Assembly (NCBI RefSeq): GCF_003667345.1
Contig: NZ_RCWF01000007.1
Coordinates: 1 to 64,000 of the forward strand
Source of the DNA: Poseidonibacter antarcticus
Lineage (GTDB): Bacteria > Campylobacterota > Campylobacteria > Campylobacterales > Arcobacteraceae
Direction: 5' to 3'
DNA: 64,000 nucleotides
Part shown: piece by piece, positions 1-9,498 of the stretch
Layout: each line of letters opens with the position of its first letter
Position numbering within the stretch: position 1 is the first letter of the stretch
Translations under genes and position numbers: made by a program
Notes under the pieces: generated by a model
The model's input: the letters and a program-made list of their open reading frames with translations, nothing else
Told to the model about the DNA's origin: nothing
Databases searched by the model: none

Positions 1-72
1 GTCAAGCTCTTCATCGCTGATAATACTGCAGGGTCCCCTTGTCGGAAACGTAGGTCACTGCCAGCTCTTGAG
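1..72 (+). rRNA. rrf: 5S ribosomal RNA, 3' part (left edge cut)
   Basis: The first ~70 bases match the 3' half of bacterial 5S rRNA. The segment AAACGTAGGTCACTGCCAG at about 47-65 corresponds to the usual GTAGGGAACTGCCAG near the 5S 3' end. The molecule begins outside the window, so the exact 3' end is approximate. Its presence on the plus strand, followed by a strong terminator, means a ribosomal RNA operon ends here. Confidence 0.85.
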
Positions 73-89
73 TATTTTTATTTCAAATT

Positions 90-138
90 AGCTTAGCTTT
101 TTACACTTTTTTAGTGTTTTAAGCTAAGCTTTTTTTTT
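90..138 (+). terminator. rRNA operon terminator
   Basis: AGCTTAGCTT (90-99) pairs perfectly with AAGCTAAGCT (121-130). A second inner stem, ACACT/AGTGT, closes the loop, and a run of eight or more T follows at 130-138. This is a classic intrinsic terminator just downstream of the 5S gene. Confidence 0.88.
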
Positions 139-154
139 GCGCGCGTTTTTTGCA

Positions 155-192
155 TAAAAAAAGGTCAATCTTTCGATTAACCTTCTTTTTTA
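155..192 (-). terminator. Intrinsic terminator of the ftsI-ppi transcript
   Basis: Read on the minus strand, AAGGTTAATC and GATTGACCTT form a stem around a GAAA loop, followed by seven T. It lies just past the cyclophilin stop codon. The plus-strand side also has a T run, so it could act in both directions. Confidence 0.8.
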
Positions 193-202
193 TTTCTATT
201 TA

Positions 203-703
203 TTAGATTGATTCTAATATTTCAATTGATATAATTTTGTCTTTTTGTTCTATTTGATCTAGTACTGCAAAACTATCACTATCATCTGCTTGGATTTCTC
301 CAAATACTGTATGATGTCTATCTAAATGAGGACAAGGAACAAAACATATAAAGAATTGGCTTCCACCTGTATTAGGACCTGCATGAGCCATTGCTAAGCT
401 ACCTTTTTTATGTACTTGTTTATCTTTATCTACTTCACATTCAATTGCCCAATCTGGACCACCCATACCTGTTCCATCAGGACATCCACCTTGAGCCATA
501 AATCCAGGGATTACTCTATGAAAATTAAGGCCATTGTAAAAACCATCATTTGCTAATGTTGCAAAGTTTGCAACTGTATTTGGTGTTTCTTTATTGAATA
601 ATTTAATTAAAATTATTCCTTTATCTGTTGTAAATTTTGCATATTGGAATTTTGCTAATTCTTCTGTAGTATAATTATATTTTTTTAATTCTTTTCCGAA
701 CAT
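203..703 (-). CDS. Cyclophilin-type peptidyl-prolyl cis-trans isomerase
   Basis: A 166-residue cyclophilin that catalyses cis-trans isomerisation of X-Pro bonds. The fold is covered by [13 protein letters not shown] (61-73, with the catalytic Arg at 63), [19 protein letters not shown] (101-119) and HTVFGEI near 131. The CsA-contact Trp of eukaryotic cyclophilins is replaced (HLDRHH). No signal peptide is visible, so it is predicted to be cytoplasmic (PpiB-like rather than PpiA-like). The ATG sits 10 bases after the ftsI stop on the same strand, so the two are probably co-transcribed. The exact subgroup name is not certain. Confidence 0.93.
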   Translation of the reverse strand: MFGKELKKYNYTTEELAKFQYAKFTTDKGIILIKLFNKETPNTVANFATLANDGFYNGLNFHRVIPGFMAQGGCPDGTGMGGPDWAIECEVDKDKQVHKKGSLAMAHAGPNTGGSQFFICFVPCPHLDRHHTVFGEIQADDSDSFAVLDQIEQKDKIISIEILESI

Positions 704-713
704 TTTGTACCTT

Positions 714-2591
714 TTATTTATTTTCTGGAATTATATCGTTTTTAGGTGTTAGATAGTTTAATTTGATTAGATTTTTTGTGATTTCTTTAAATACTGGAAC
801 AGCAGACCATGAAGCATAATAATAATACCAATATTTTCCTCTTGAGATAGGATTCATAACTGTTACTCCTATTGTATAAGAATTTTTTCCATCATTAACA
901 AAACCAAAAAATGATGAAATATATTTTCTAAGATATCTACCTTTTCTTGCAATTTGTGCTGTTCCTGTTTTCCCACCAATTTCTAAACCATCCATTTTTG
1001 CAGCTTTTCCTGTACCTTCATTAACTGTCTGAACTAGTAATTCTTTCATTTTTAAAGCAGTTTCTTTTGAAATTACTTTTTCTGGTTCATTATCATAAGC
1101 TTTATATTTATTATCATCATGATACAAATATGAAACTATTCGAGGTGTTCTCATATATCCATCATTGTTAAATACTGTATAAGCTTTCATTAACTGCATA
1201 AATGTTGTTGTTATGCCTTGACCGTATGAGTCTGTAGCTTTAAATACATTATCTTCACCATCACGATCTCCTGCTGAATATTGTTTTAAACTATGTATTA
1301 GTCCTTTTCTTTCATAAGGTAAATCTATTCCAGTTTTTCTTGCAAGTCCAAACCTTTTATATCCTTCATAAAATTCTGGACCTGATAATCTTTGTGCTAT
1401 TGTTAAGGTACCAATATTTGACGAATAAATTACAATATCTTTTAATGTTAGATAATGTTTTTTAAATTGATGGTCATCTCTAATTGTAAATCTTCCTAAT
1501 TTATATCGACCTTTTGGGAACTTACCTTTTTTATTTGCTTTTCCTTTTGTATTATATGCAAAAAATAGTTCGTTTTCTTTGATTCTATTTTTATCTAATA
1601 CAAGAGAAATTGAAAGAGGTTTTATAACTGAACCTGGTTCAAATTGGTATTCGATTGCATTTACATTTAATGATGGGATATCTTTTTGTCTGATTTTTTC
1701 TGGATTAAATCTATTTGAACTTGCTAATGTTAGTATATTACCAGTCTTATTATCTAATACAGATACTATTATTTCATCAGCTCCTAGTTTTTCTTTATAT
1801 AAATCAAGTGTTAGTTCATTATTTTTTTGAAGTTTCAATGGTATATTTAATTTTAAAGTTGCACCATCAATTCTTTTTCTTATTAATGAATCTTTATCAA
1901 ATGAAATATATGAAAGTACATCTCTATTACCTTTAAGTATTCCATCTTTTGATTGATTAAGTACTTTATTATAACTTTTCTCTAAACCTTTAATTCCTTT
2001 TACTTTTGTTGTACCACTTTTGGTTTCAAATTTAGAAATATAACCTATAACAGGTGTTAGTGTATCTTCGTATGAAAATAATCTTTTTTCTCCACTTTCT
2101 CGTATACTTAATCCTCTAAGTATTTTCCCACCTTTTACTTTTCTTGAGATAAATACATTTAATCGTCTTAATTTAAAAGCTAATTCTTTTAAGTTTTTTG
2201 CTGTTCTTGAATCTATATTATAAGATAGTACTAAGTTTCCAGGCTTATTCTTTACTTTTTGAAGTTTTTCATTTAACTTGTTATATGGAATATTACTATA
2301 AATTGAAAATAAGTGTAAAAATAATTCTTTTTTATCTTGAGCTAAATGTCTAGTATCTATTGAGGCTTTATAAAGCTTTTTTGAAGATGCAATTTTAAAA
2401 TTATCTGAACTTACAATATCTCCACGAACTGATAATTCTTTTTTTTCACTTTTAAGTGTAGGCATATGTCTATATTCTGTAATAGTTCTAAATACTGAAA
2501 AGACAAGTATTAATAGAAATAAAAAAATAATAGCAAATAATATTGCAATTTTTTTTGTTTTATTAATTTTTTCGATTTTATTTGAAGGCAT
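714..2591 (-). CDS. ftsI: Peptidoglycan transpeptidase FtsI (PBP3, class B PBP)
   Basis: A septal D,D-transpeptidase that cross-links peptidoglycan during division. One N-terminal membrane helix (about residues 14-34 of the form starting MPSNK) precedes the periplasmic dimerisation and transpeptidase domains. The three active-site motifs are present: S321-V-I-K, S390-S-N and K541-T-G-T. A longer reading frame begins at 2633, but that would overlap the divergent ftsW start, and the extra residues (MLKYISYYIILWIK) look unlike an FtsI N-terminus. I therefore chose the ATG at 2591, giving 625 residues, close to other Campylobacterota FtsI. Divergence from ftsW supports FtsI over another class B PBP. 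Confidence 0.9.
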   Translation of the reverse strand: MPSNKIEKINKTKKIAILFAIIFLFLLILVFSVFRTITEYRHMPTLKSEKKELSVRGDIVSSDNFKIASSKKLYKASIDTRHLAQDKKELFLHLFSIYSNIPYNKLNEKLQKVKNKPGNLVLSYNIDSRTAKNLKELAFKLRRLNVFISRKVKGGKILRGLSIRESGEKRLFSYEDTLTPVIGYISKFETKSGTTKVKGIKGLEKSYNKVLNQSKDGILKGNRDVLSYISFDKDSLIRKRIDGATLKLNIPLKLQKNNELTLDLYKEKLGADEIIVSVLDNKTGNILTLASSNRFNPEKIRQKDIPSLNVNAIEYQFEPGSVIKPLSISLVLDKNRIKENELFFAYNTKGKANKKGKFPKGRYKLGRFTIRDDHQFKKHYLTLKDIVIYSSNIGTLTIAQRLSGPEFYEGYKRFGLARKTGIDLPYERKGLIHSLKQYSAGDRDGEDNVFKATDSYGQGITTTFMQLMKAYTVFNNDGYMRTPRIVSYLYHDDNKYKAYDNEPEKVISKETALKMKELLVQTVNEGTGKAAKMDGLEIGGKTGTAQIARKGRYLRKYISSFFGFVNDGKNSYTIGVTVMNPISRGKYWYYYYASWSAVPVFKEITKNLIKLNYLTPKNDIIPENK

Positions 2592-2604
2592 CTTTATCCA
2601 TAAT

Positions 2605-2614
2605 ATTATATAAT
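2605..2614. promoter_or_regulatory. Back-to-back -10 boxes between ftsI and ftsW
   Basis: TATAAT at 2609-2614 faces ftsW, and the complement of ATTATA at 2605-2610 gives TATAAT facing ftsI. The gap between the two start codons is only 28 bases. The ftsW transcript would then be almost leaderless if this is its promoter. No clear Shine-Dalgarno precedes either start. Purely sequence-based, so weak. Confidence 0.35.
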
Positions 2615-2619
2615 AAGAT

Positions 2620-3867
2620 ATGTATTTTAACAAAAATAAGATTAAAGCAATAAAAAATAATTTATATTGTCAAAAAGCTGATTATACTTTATTGATATTA
2701 GTCTCTCTATTAATTTCCTTAAGTGTGATATTCTCGTACTCGCTTAGTATTTATACTGTTCAATTTTATGGATATGATCAATTTCATTTTTTTATTAGAC
2801 AAGCTATGGTTGCTATTGTTGCCATACTAATAATGTGGACTTTTTCACTTTTTGATCCAGATAAACTAGTTGGAAAAGTAGGAATGACTTTATTTTTCTT
2901 ATTTTTCTTTTTAATGGCTATTATGCCAGCTCTTCCAAGTTCTATGGTAACAGCATCTGGAGGTGCTAATAGGTGGATAAGATTACCAGGTTTTTCATTA
3001 GCTCCTGTAGAATTTTTTAAAATAGGTTTTATATATTTTTTATCTTGGTCTTTTCATAGAAAAGTTATGGACCAGCCAAAGAAAATTGGTTTAAAAAAAG
3101 AATCACTACTTTTAGCACCATATTTTTTAACATTTTTAGCTGTAGTTTTCATAGTTGCTTTTATGCAAAAAGATTTGGGACAGGTAGTGCTTTTAGGTAT
3201 TATTTTAATAATATTACTTATCTTTGCAAATAGATCTTTTAAAATATTTTTAGTATTAGGTGCAGGAGCACTCATAGGTTTAGTTGGATTAATACTTGCT
3301 GCTCCTCATAGAATTCAAAGAATTTATTCTTGGTGGGCAATGGTTCAAGATGGAATATTATCATTTCTTCCTTCTTGGGCTGGGCAGTATTTAAGAATTG
3401 ATGAGTTACCTGAACCGTATCAAGTTTCTCACTCTTTAAATGCAATGCATAATGGAAGTTTTTTAGGACAGGGTATTTCTAATGGTGATATTAAAGTTGG
3501 TTTCCTATCTGAAGTTCATACAGATTTCGTTTTAGCTGGAATTACAGAAGAAATAGGATTATTAGGCTTAATTTGTATTGTAGGAATTGTATTTAGCATT
3601 ATTTGGAGAATATTTAGAATTAGTATTAGAGTTTCAAATCCTATATATCACCTTTTTAGTCTAGGGATTGCATTAATGATTATAATTGCTTTTTTAATAA
3701 ATTCTTATGGAATATCTGGAATGATACCAATTAAAGGGATTGCTGTACCTTTGCTTTCTTATGGGGGATCATCTATGTTATCTATGTCCATTGCAATCGG
3801 TTTAGTTTTATCAATAAGTAGAGTTGTTCCTAGTGAAAGTAAAAAAATAAAAGATAAAGAGGTTTAG
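2620..3867 (+). CDS. ftsW: Peptidoglycan glycosyltransferase FtsW (SEDS family)
   Basis: A polytopic SEDS glycosyltransferase that polymerises lipid II at the septum with FtsI. About ten hydrophobic segments are visible. Family landmarks are FIRQ in the first third, the conserved SEVHTDFVLAGITEEIGLLG region (about residues 296-315) and the C-terminal SYGGSSMLSMSIAIGL. The length of 415 residues is typical. It sits directly upstream of murG (1-base gap) and divergent from ftsI, which favours FtsW over its paralogue RodA. The start codon is the first ATG; no strong ribosome site precedes it, so the exact N-terminus is less sure than the identity. Confidence 0.92.
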   Translation: MYFNKNKIKAIKNNLYCQKADYTLLILVSLLISLSVIFSYSLSIYTVQFYGYDQFHFFIRQAMVAIVAILIMWTFSLFDPDKLVGKVGMTLFFLFFFLMAIMPALPSSMVTASGGANRWIRLPGFSLAPVEFFKIGFIYFLSWSFHRKVMDQPKKIGLKKESLLLAPYFLTFLAVVFIVAFMQKDLGQVVLLGIILIILLIFANRSFKIFLVLGAGALIGLVGLILAAPHRIQRIYSWWAMVQDGILSFLPSWAGQYLRIDELPEPYQVSHSLNAMHNGSFLGQGISNGDIKVGFLSEVHTDFVLAGITEEIGLLGLICIVGIVFSIIWRIFRISIRVSNPIYHLFSLGIALMIIIAFLINSYGISGMIPIKGIAVPLLSYGGSSMLSMSIAIGLVLSISRVVPSESKKIKDKEV

Positions 3868-3868
3868 A

Positions 3869-4900
3869 ATGAATGGAAGTGTTGTTATAACAGGAGGAGG
3901 TACTGGTGGCCATTTAAAAGTTGCTGATGCCTTTGTTGATGAATTTAATAAAAGGGGGATTCCTGTGATTTTTATAGGATCTTCTAATGGACAAGATAGA
4001 CAATGGTTTGAAAATGATAAAAGATTTAAAGCTACATATTTTTTAGATACTAAAGGGGTAGTTAATAAAAATGGTTTCGGAAAACTTATATCTTTGTTTA
4101 ATATAATATCAAAAACAAGTTATTGCTTAGGATTATTCTCAAAATATAATGTAAAGACAGTAATCTCTGTTGGAGGATTTTCAGCTGCAGCTGCGACTTT
4201 TGCATCAATTATAAAACTTGGATGTAAACTTTATATTCATGAACAAAATTCTGTAATGGGTACTTTAAATAAAGTTACTTCAAGATTTGCAACAGAACTC
4301 TTTTCTTCATTTGAAAAAAAATCTAAAATAAAAGATTATCCCGTATCTGAAGAGTTTTTTCAATTAGGAAGAATTAGAGATAAGGTTAAAACAATAGCTT
4401 TTTTTGGAGGTTCTCAAGGAGCGCTTGTAATTAATGATTTTGCTTTAAAACTTGCACCAAAACTAAATAAAATGGGTATTAATATAATTCATCAAACGGG
4501 TAAAAATGATTTTTCTAGAGTTAAAGAAGAATATAAAAAACTCAATATTAAAGCTGATATTTTTGATTTTTCTAAAGAGATTCCCAAAAAAATGGAAAAA
4601 GCAGATTTTGCAGTTAGCAGGGCAGGGGCTTCAACTTTATGGGAGCTTTGTGCAAACTGTTTACCAACTTTTTTTATTCCTTATAAGCATGCAGCAGCAG
4701 ATCATCAGTATTATAATGCAAAAGATTTAGAAAATAGAGGTTTATGTTTTTTACAAAGAGAAGAAGATTTAAATGAAGAAGATTTTTTCAATGCAATAAA
4801 TAGTGATATTCACGATATGAGTAAAAAATTAACTTCTTCAATTAATTCAAATGCTGTTTCTTTAATATGTAATATTATAGTTCAAAATAATAAGAAGTAA
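3869..4900 (+). CDS. murG: UDP-GlcNAc:undecaprenyl-PP-MurNAc-pentapeptide GlcNAc transferase MurG
   Basis: Adds GlcNAc to lipid I to make lipid II at the inner face of the cytoplasmic membrane. The N-terminus carries the GT28 glycine loop GGGTGGHL (8-15), followed by the [10 protein letters not shown] segment (about 123-132). The second domain has GGSQGA, and [11 protein letters not shown] with [14 protein letters not shown] binds the UDP-GlcNAc donor. The length of 343 residues is normal. Its start follows the ftsW stop by one base with an AAAGAGG ribosome site inside ftsW, so the two are translationally linked. The last 39 bases overlap the 3' end of the convergent uppP gene. Confidence 0.96.
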   Translation: MNGSVVITGGGTGGHLKVADAFVDEFNKRGIPVIFIGSSNGQDRQWFENDKRFKATYFLDTKGVVNKNGFGKLISLFNIISKTSYCLGLFSKYNVKTVISVGGFSAAAATFASIIKLGCKLYIHEQNSVMGTLNKVTSRFATELFSSFEKKSKIKDYPVSEEFFQLGRIRDKVKTIAFFGGSQGALVINDFALKLAPKLNKMGINIIHQTGKNDFSRVKEEYKKLNIKADIFDFSKEIPKKMEKADFAVSRAGASTLWELCANCLPTFFIPYKHAAADHQYYNAKDLENRGLCFLQREEDLNEEDFFNAINSDIHDMSKKLTSSINSNAVSLICNIIVQNNKK

Positions 4901-5647
4901 TATTCCAAATAAAATTCTATAAATTCCAAAGGCAACAAAAGTAAAAGTTTCAAGAAATTTTAGAAATAATTTAATAGTAATAAATGCAACAATAAAAGAT
5001 ATGATAAATCCAACGGCAAGATTTACAATATGTACATCAGAGAATAGTTCTTTATAATGCTTCATTAAATCATAAGCAGTTGTAGCACACATAACAGGAA
5101 AAGCTAAGAGAAATGAAAACTCTGCACTAGCTTTTCTATTAAGTCCTACTAACATAGCTCCAATAATACTAGAACCTGCTCTTGAAGTTCCAGGTATTAA
5201 AGCAAATATTTGAGCTAATCCAATCCAAATTGCTTGCTTGTAAGTTACATCTTCAACATCTAAGGTATGAGTTTTTTTTTCATTATAAAACTTTTCTACA
5301 ATTAAAAATATAATTCCACCTATAATAAACATATATGCAACTATTTCAATTGAAAACATTGCTTTTACATCTTTTGCAAATAAAAATCCAATACCTGCAA
5401 TAGGTAAAAAAGCAATAAATACCTTTGTCCATAAACTAATATGTTTAAATGTAAATTTAGAGGGATAGTTTAATATTACAGCTAGAATTGCTGCAAATTG
5501 TATAATCACCTCAAAAGCTTTATTGATACTAGTTTGCTCAATTCCTAAGAATTCACTAGCAACTATTAAATGTCCTGTTGATGATATTGGAAGAAATTCT
5601 GTAACTCCTTCAATTATTCCTAAGATTATAGTATCGAATATTGTCAT
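4862..5647 (-). CDS. uppP: Undecaprenyl-diphosphatase UppP (BacA)
   Basis: A membrane enzyme that dephosphorylates undecaprenyl pyrophosphate so the lipid carrier can be reused for wall synthesis. Low-level bacitracin resistance is a known family trait. Both signature motifs are visible: [17 protein letters not shown] near the N-terminus and [18 protein letters not shown] in the middle, with several hydrophobic helices. The length is 261 residues, typical of the family. It is downstream of mqnA on the minus strand (12-base gap). Its C-terminal codons run into the end of murG on the opposite strand. Confidence 0.95.
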   Translation of the reverse strand: MTIFDTIILGIIEGVTEFLPISSTGHLIVASEFLGIEQTSINKAFEVIIQFAAILAVILNYPSKFTFKHISLWTKVFIAFLPIAGIGFLFAKDVKAMFSIEIVAYMFIIGGIIFLIVEKFYNEKKTHTLDVEDVTYKQAIWIGLAQIFALIPGTSRAGSSIIGAMLVGLNRKASAEFSFLLAFPVMCATTAYDLMKHYKELFSDVHIVNLAVGFIISFIVAFITIKLFLKFLETFTFVAFGIYRILFGILLLIILNYNITY

Positions 5648-5659
5648 ATATTATTTTCC

Positions 5660-6307
5660 CTATTTTGTTAATTTTAAAAAAAGTTTTAAACTTCTTTTTT
5701 CTTTTATTCCAATATTATAATCAATTTTTTTTAGATAATCTAAAATATCTTTATTTGATATTCCTGTTCTTTTAGAATATTGATTTAATATGTATGTTGG
5801 TATTTTTATATGATTTTTATTAAATTTCTTAGTAAGTTTAGTGAGTTCTTTTTTATTAGAAGAATAACATAAAACTGCAAATACAAAAGGTAGCTTATAT
5901 TTATCATTCCATTCTTGTGCTAAATCAATAAAGCTTGTCTTTTTATTTTCATGATAATATTTTAGTGCTTTGTCTCCTATTAAAACTTTTCCATTTAGTT
6001 TTAATACTTTTGCTAATGCATTAGAAGTTTCACTTTGATAATCTTTTTCATCAATTCCTGGTATTAGTAGTACAGATAATACATCTTTTTTTGCGATAAT
6101 TCCTAGGTCTAATTTTTTTTCATGTCTTGATGCAATTGATGAAATAAAAGCCGAATCTACTTTTCTTTTTTTTAATTTTTTATTTATTAAAGAGGGATAA
6201 GATTTTTTATATTCAATGATTGCTTTAGTCTGTGTTGATCTTATATTTTTCTTTATATACACATGAAATGGTAATAAATTTATAAAATCTATTTTTGCAA
6301 AAATCAT
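5660..6307 (-). CDS. mqnA: Chorismate dehydratase MqnA (futalosine menaquinone pathway)
   Basis: Predicted to convert chorismate to 3-[(1-carboxyvinyl)oxy]benzoate, the first committed step of the futalosine route to menaquinone, which Campylobacterota use. The MqnA/MqnD periplasmic-binding-like fold is suggested by INLLPFHVY at the N-terminus, KRKVDSAFISS, the GDKAL segment and DLAQEWNDKYKLPFVFAVLC. It is short (215 residues), as in epsilon-class homologues. Its ATG lies about 70 bases from the divergent moaD start, and it probably shares a transcript with uppP. MqnA is preferred over MqnD because of the SAFISS and GDKAL pattern. Confidence 0.82.
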   Translation of the reverse strand: MIFAKIDFINLLPFHVYIKKNIRSTQTKAIIEYKKSYPSLINKKLKKRKVDSAFISSIASRHEKKLDLGIIAKKDVLSVLLIPGIDEKDYQSETSNALAKVLKLNGKVLIGDKALKYYHENKKTSFIDLAQEWNDKYKLPFVFAVLCYSSNKKELTKLTKKFNKNHIKIPTYILNQYSKRTGISNKDILDYLKKIDYNIGIKEKRSLKLFLKLTK

Positions 6308-6342
6308 AATAAGCGAAGTCCTTTAACTTAAAATTCTTTTGC

Positions 6343-6348
6343 TATAAT
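6343..6348 (+). promoter_or_regulatory. -10 box for moaD-moaE-PHP
   Basis: Perfect TATAAT 30 bases before the moaD GTG, preceded by T-rich sequence as is usual for sigma-70 promoters in this group, which lack a clear -35 element. Confidence 0.55.
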
Positions 6349-6377
6349 AATCAAAAAAGAATAAATAAGGGTTTAAA

Positions 6378-6599
6378 GTGGTTAAAGTAGAATTTTTAGG
6401 GCCTATTAATAAAGAATCAATGAATCTTGATATATCTAATTTATCACAGTTGTCTGAAATATTAAAAAAAGATGATGAAGTTTCATTGTGGTTAGAAAAC
6501 TGTGCAGTTGCAATAAATGATACACTAGTATCAAGAAAAGATATAGAGCTTTTTTCTGGAGATAAAATTTCATTATTACCACCTGTTTGTGGTGGATGA
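6378..6599 (+). CDS. moaD: Molybdopterin synthase small subunit MoaD
   Basis: A 73-residue ubiquitin-fold sulfur carrier. The C-terminal Gly-Gly (VCGG) is thiocarboxylated and donates sulfur for the molybdopterin dithiolene. GDKISLLPPVCGG matches the family C-terminus. The start is GTG at 6378, since no in-frame ATG gives a full beta-grasp N-terminus. AAATAAGGG provides a ribosome site. moaE follows immediately. Molybdopterin made here would be needed by the Mo enzyme SoxC encoded elsewhere in this window. Confidence 0.93.
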   Translation: MVKVEFLGPINKESMNLDISNLSQLSEILKKDDEVSLWLENCAVAINDTLVSRKDIELFSGDKISLLPPVCGG

Positions 6600-6616
6600 T
6601 AGAAAAAAGGCAGAAT

Positions 6617-7060
6617 ATGAAAAATTTAGAATTATTTGAAGGTAGTTTACCTGTTGAAAAAATTACAAATGCTTGGTATGCTAAATATAAAAGCTCAAAT
6701 TATGGAGCAATAATTACCTTTGTAGGGGTTGTAAGAGATGAAGATAAAATAGATGGTTTATCTTTTGATATTTATGAACCTATTTTAGATACTTGGTTTA
6801 ACTCCTGGATAGAAAAAGCAAAAAAATTAAATGCAATTGTTTTAATGGCACATAGTTGTGGCGATGTATTTAATCATGAAAGTTCATATATTGCTGCTGT
6901 TTGTTCTCCTAAAAGAAGAGTTGCTTTAGAATTAATAGATGAATTTGTTGAAGATTTTAAAGCTCAAGCTCCAATTTGGAAATATGATATTATAAATGGA
7001 AATAGAGTATATGCAAAAGATAGAAGTACAGCAATAAAAGGTTCAGGGATATTATCATGA
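6617..7060 (+). CDS. moaE: Molybdopterin synthase large subunit MoaE
   Basis: Catalytic subunit that transfers sulfur from MoaD to precursor Z (cPMP). The family core ITFVGVVRDED is followed by HSCGDVFNHESSYIAAVCSPKR and the C-terminal segment with APIWKYDIINGNRVYAKDRS, whose lysines form the active site in known MoaE. A longer frame begins at 6587 (overlapping moaD), but the ATG at 6617 has AAAAAGG seven bases upstream, and its product of 147 residues aligns with the usual start. The stop codon overlaps the next gene's ATG (ATGA). Confidence 0.93.
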   Translation: MKNLELFEGSLPVEKITNAWYAKYKSSNYGAIITFVGVVRDEDKIDGLSFDIYEPILDTWFNSWIEKAKKLNAIVLMAHSCGDVFNHESSYIAAVCSPKRRVALELIDEFVEDFKAQAPIWKYDIINGNRVYAKDRSTAIKGSGILS

Positions 7061-7848
7061 GAGTAGATTTACACAATCATACAACTTTATGTAATCATGC
7101 AAGTGGTACGAGTGAAGAATATTTATTAAGAGCAATTGAATTAGGAATAGATATATATGGATTTTCAGATCATGCACCTATGAATTATGATCCAAAATAT
7201 AGAATGGATATATCTGATAAACCTTTATATGAAAAAGAAATATTAGATTTAAAAGAAAAATATAAAGAAAAAATTGAAGTTTTATTAGCTTATGAAGTTG
7301 ATTATCTTGAAGGTTATATATTAGATGAAATAATTAATGCAAAAGTTGATTATCTAATTGGTTCTGTTCATTTTTTAAAAAACAAAAATGATATGTGGGG
7401 TTTTGATAATCCTGAATTTATTGGAGTTTATAAATCAAAAGATATTGATACTATATGGACTGAATATTTTGCTGCAATTGAAGCAATGGCAAAAACTGGT
7501 TTATTTGATATTGTTGGACATTTAGATTTAATTAAAGTATTTAAATTCTTACCTAAAAAAGATATTAGACTATTAGCAAAAAATGCACTTCTAGCAATAA
7601 AAAAATCTAATATGGTTTTAGAAATAAATACAGCAGGCTTGCGAAAACCAATAAAAGAGACTTATCCTTCTAGAACACTTTTAGAATTAGCCTATGAATT
7701 AGATATAAATATTACATTTGGTTCGGATGCTCATTCAGTTGATCAAGTTGGTTTTAAATATGAAGAAGGCAAATCTTTAGCAAAAGATATAGGTTATACA
7801 AAATGTATGACTTTTTCTAATAGAGACTCTCAATTAATAATTTTATAA
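7057..7848 (+). CDS. PHP-family histidinol-phosphatase
   Basis: The PHP-domain metal sites are visible: DLHNHTTLCNHASG at residues 4-17, FSDHAPM near 39-45, GSVHFLK, GHLDLIK, and FGSDAHSVDQVG near the C-terminus. These match HisK/HisJ-type histidinol-phosphate phosphatases, which remove phosphate in histidine biosynthesis. The length of 263 residues fits. The gene is translationally coupled to moaE by a 4-base overlap, which does not suggest any functional link. Other PHP phosphoesterases cannot be fully excluded. Confidence 0.82.
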   Translation: MRVDLHNHTTLCNHASGTSEEYLLRAIELGIDIYGFSDHAPMNYDPKYRMDISDKPLYEKEILDLKEKYKEKIEVLLAYEVDYLEGYILDEIINAKVDYLIGSVHFLKNKNDMWGFDNPEFIGVYKSKDIDTIWTEYFAAIEAMAKTGLFDIVGHLDLIKVFKFLPKKDIRLLAKNALLAIKKSNMVLEINTAGLRKPIKETYPSRTLLELAYELDINITFGSDAHSVDQVGFKYEEGKSLAKDIGYTKCMTFSNRDSQLIIL

Positions 7849-7862
7849 TTTGAGTATATTAG

Positions 7863-7880
7863 GAAAAAGTATACTTTTTT
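7863..7880. promoter_or_regulatory. Perfect palindrome between the PHP gene and glnA
   Basis: AAAAAGTATACTTTTT reads the same on both strands and is followed by T residues. It lies 15 bases after the upstream stop and about 95 bases before glnA. It could be a short terminator or an operator. A second TGTATA/TATACA pair lies near 7889-7905. Confidence 0.4.
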
Positions 7881-7935
7881 TATTACTTGTATAGTTTTTA
7901 TACACTGATTTTAGCTTATTTTTTATTATTTTTGA

Positions 7936-7941
7936 TAAAAT
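7936..7941 (+). promoter_or_regulatory. -10 box for glnA
   Basis: TAAAAT in the context TTTTTGATAAAATTGTCGC, 33 bases upstream of the glnA ATG, with T-rich sequence upstream. AAGGAG at about 7959-7964 is the ribosome site. Confidence 0.45.
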
Positions 7942-7973
7942 TGTCGCATATATAAATTCAAGGAGCTATAACA

Positions 7974-9401
7974 ATGGGTAAATTTGTTAACAATACAGAA
8001 GAGTTTTTTAAATATTGTGAAGATAATGAAGTAAAGTTTGTAGATTTTAGATTTACAGATATGAAAGGAATGTGGCATCACATTTCATATATGATGAGTG
8101 CAGTTACTGAAAGTCAATTAGAATTCGGTATGCCTTTTGATGGTTCTTCTGTTGATGCATGGCAGCCTATCAATAAATCGGATATGATTTTAAAACCAGA
8201 TGTAGGAACTGCTTTTTTAGATCCATTTACAGCTGATTCTACAATTATTGTAATTTGTGATGTTTATGACATCTATAAAAATGAGTTATATGAAAAATGT
8301 CCAAGATCTATTGCTAAAAAAGCATTAACTCACTTAAGTGAGTCTGGTGTTGGTGATGTTGCATACTTTGGACCAGAAAATGAATTTTTTATTTTTGATG
8401 ATATCAAAATCATTGATAATATTAATGAATCATATTATAGAGTTGACTCAGAAGAAGGTGAATGGTCTTCATCAACTGATTATGAAGGTGGGAACATGGG
8501 TCATAGACCTGGAACTAAAGGTGGTTATTTCCCAGCACAACCAACAGATTCAATGGTAGATTTAAGAGCTGAGATGATGTTAGTTCTTGAGCAAGTTGGA
8601 TTAGAAGTAATTTTAGGACACCATGAAGTTGCACAAGGTCAAGGTGAAATTGGTATTGTTTTTGGAGATTTAATTGAAGCTGCAGATAACGTACAAAAAT
8701 ATAAATATGTATGTAAAATGGTTGCACATTTAAATGGTAAAACTTGTACATTTATGCCAAAACCAATGTTTGGTGATAATGGAAATGGTATGCATGTTCA
8801 CCAATCAATTTGGAAAGAAGGTAAAAACTTATTCTATACAGAAGGTGAATATGGTAATCTTTCTGAAATGGCTAGACATTATGTTGGTGGAGTATTTAAA
8901 CATGCACGTGCAGTTGCTGCATTTACAAACCCAGTAACAAACTCATACAAAAGATTAATTCCAGGATTTGAAGCACCTTCAATTTTAACTTATTCTTCTC
9001 AAAATAGATCTGCTTCTTGTAGAGTTCCTTATGGAGCTGGTGAAAAAGCAACTAGAGTTGAAATGAGATTCCCAGATTCTGCTGCTTGTCCTTATTTAGC
9101 ATTTGCTGCTATGTTAATGGCTGGTCTTGATGGAATTGCAAATAAAATTGAACCAATTGGTCCAATGGATGAAGATTTATATGAAATGCCTTTAGCTGAG
9201 ATTAGAGAAAGAGAAATTCCTCAAATGCCTCATACTTTAAGAGGTTCATTAGAAGCTTTAATTAGAGATAATGATTTCTTACAACCAGTATTTTCAAAAG
9301 ATATGGTTGATACATATCAACATTATAAATTTGAAACTCAGGTTCAACCTGATGAAGCTAGACCAACAGCATTTGAATTTAAAACTACTTATTCTTGTTA
9401 A
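7974..9401 (+). CDS. glnA: Glutamine synthetase, type I (GlnA)
   Basis: Makes glutamine from glutamate, ammonia and ATP, the main ammonia-assimilation step. The 475-residue length and motifs fit [14 protein letters not shown] near residue 54, [27 protein letters not shown] and [10 protein letters not shown]. Tyr403 in [10 protein letters not shown] corresponds to the Tyr adenylylated in GSI-beta enzymes, so covalent control by GlnE is possible. The gene is monocistronic, ending in a clear terminator, with palindromes and a promoter upstream. Confidence 0.98.
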   Translation: MGKFVNNTEEFFKYCEDNEVKFVDFRFTDMKGMWHHISYMMSAVTESQLEFGMPFDGSSVDAWQPINKSDMILKPDVGTAFLDPFTADSTIIVICDVYDIYKNELYEKCPRSIAKKALTHLSESGVGDVAYFGPENEFFIFDDIKIIDNINESYYRVDSEEGEWSSSTDYEGGNMGHRPGTKGGYFPAQPTDSMVDLRAEMMLVLEQVGLEVILGHHEVAQGQGEIGIVFGDLIEAADNVQKYKYVCKMVAHLNGKTCTFMPKPMFGDNGNGMHVHQSIWKEGKNLFYTEGEYGNLSEMARHYVGGVFKHARAVAAFTNPVTNSYKRLIPGFEAPSILTYSSQNRSASCRVPYGAGEKATRVEMRFPDSAACPYLAFAAMLMAGLDGIANKIEPIGPMDEDLYEMPLAEIREREIPQMPHTLRGSLEALIRDNDFLQPVFSKDMVDTYQHYKFETQVQPDEARPTAFEFKTTYSC

Positions 9402-9418
9402 TCTAAGGATAAATTATA

Positions 9419-9454
9419 AAAAAAAGGTAAGTTCAAATGAACTTACCTTTTTTT
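9419..9454. terminator. Bidirectional terminator between glnA and the PBP1A gene
   Basis: GGTAAGTTCA (9426-9435) pairs with TGAACTTACC (9438-9447) and is flanked by an A run on the left and a T run on the right. It can therefore stop transcription arriving from glnA on the plus strand and from the convergent PBP1A operon on the minus strand. Confidence 0.85.
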
Positions 9455-9498
9455 AGATCTAATTTCTTTACTTAATAAAAACATAATAATAGAGTTCT

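Noticed and set aside
1579-1936. Plus-strand open frames opposite ftsI
   Set aside because: They are shadows of the minus-strand ftsI gene, whose three catalytic motifs are intact; the frames have no ribosome site and low-complexity translation.
8338-8937. Alternative-frame open stretches within glnA on both strands
   Set aside because: GlnA is complete and highly conserved in this interval; the extra frames lack independent signals.
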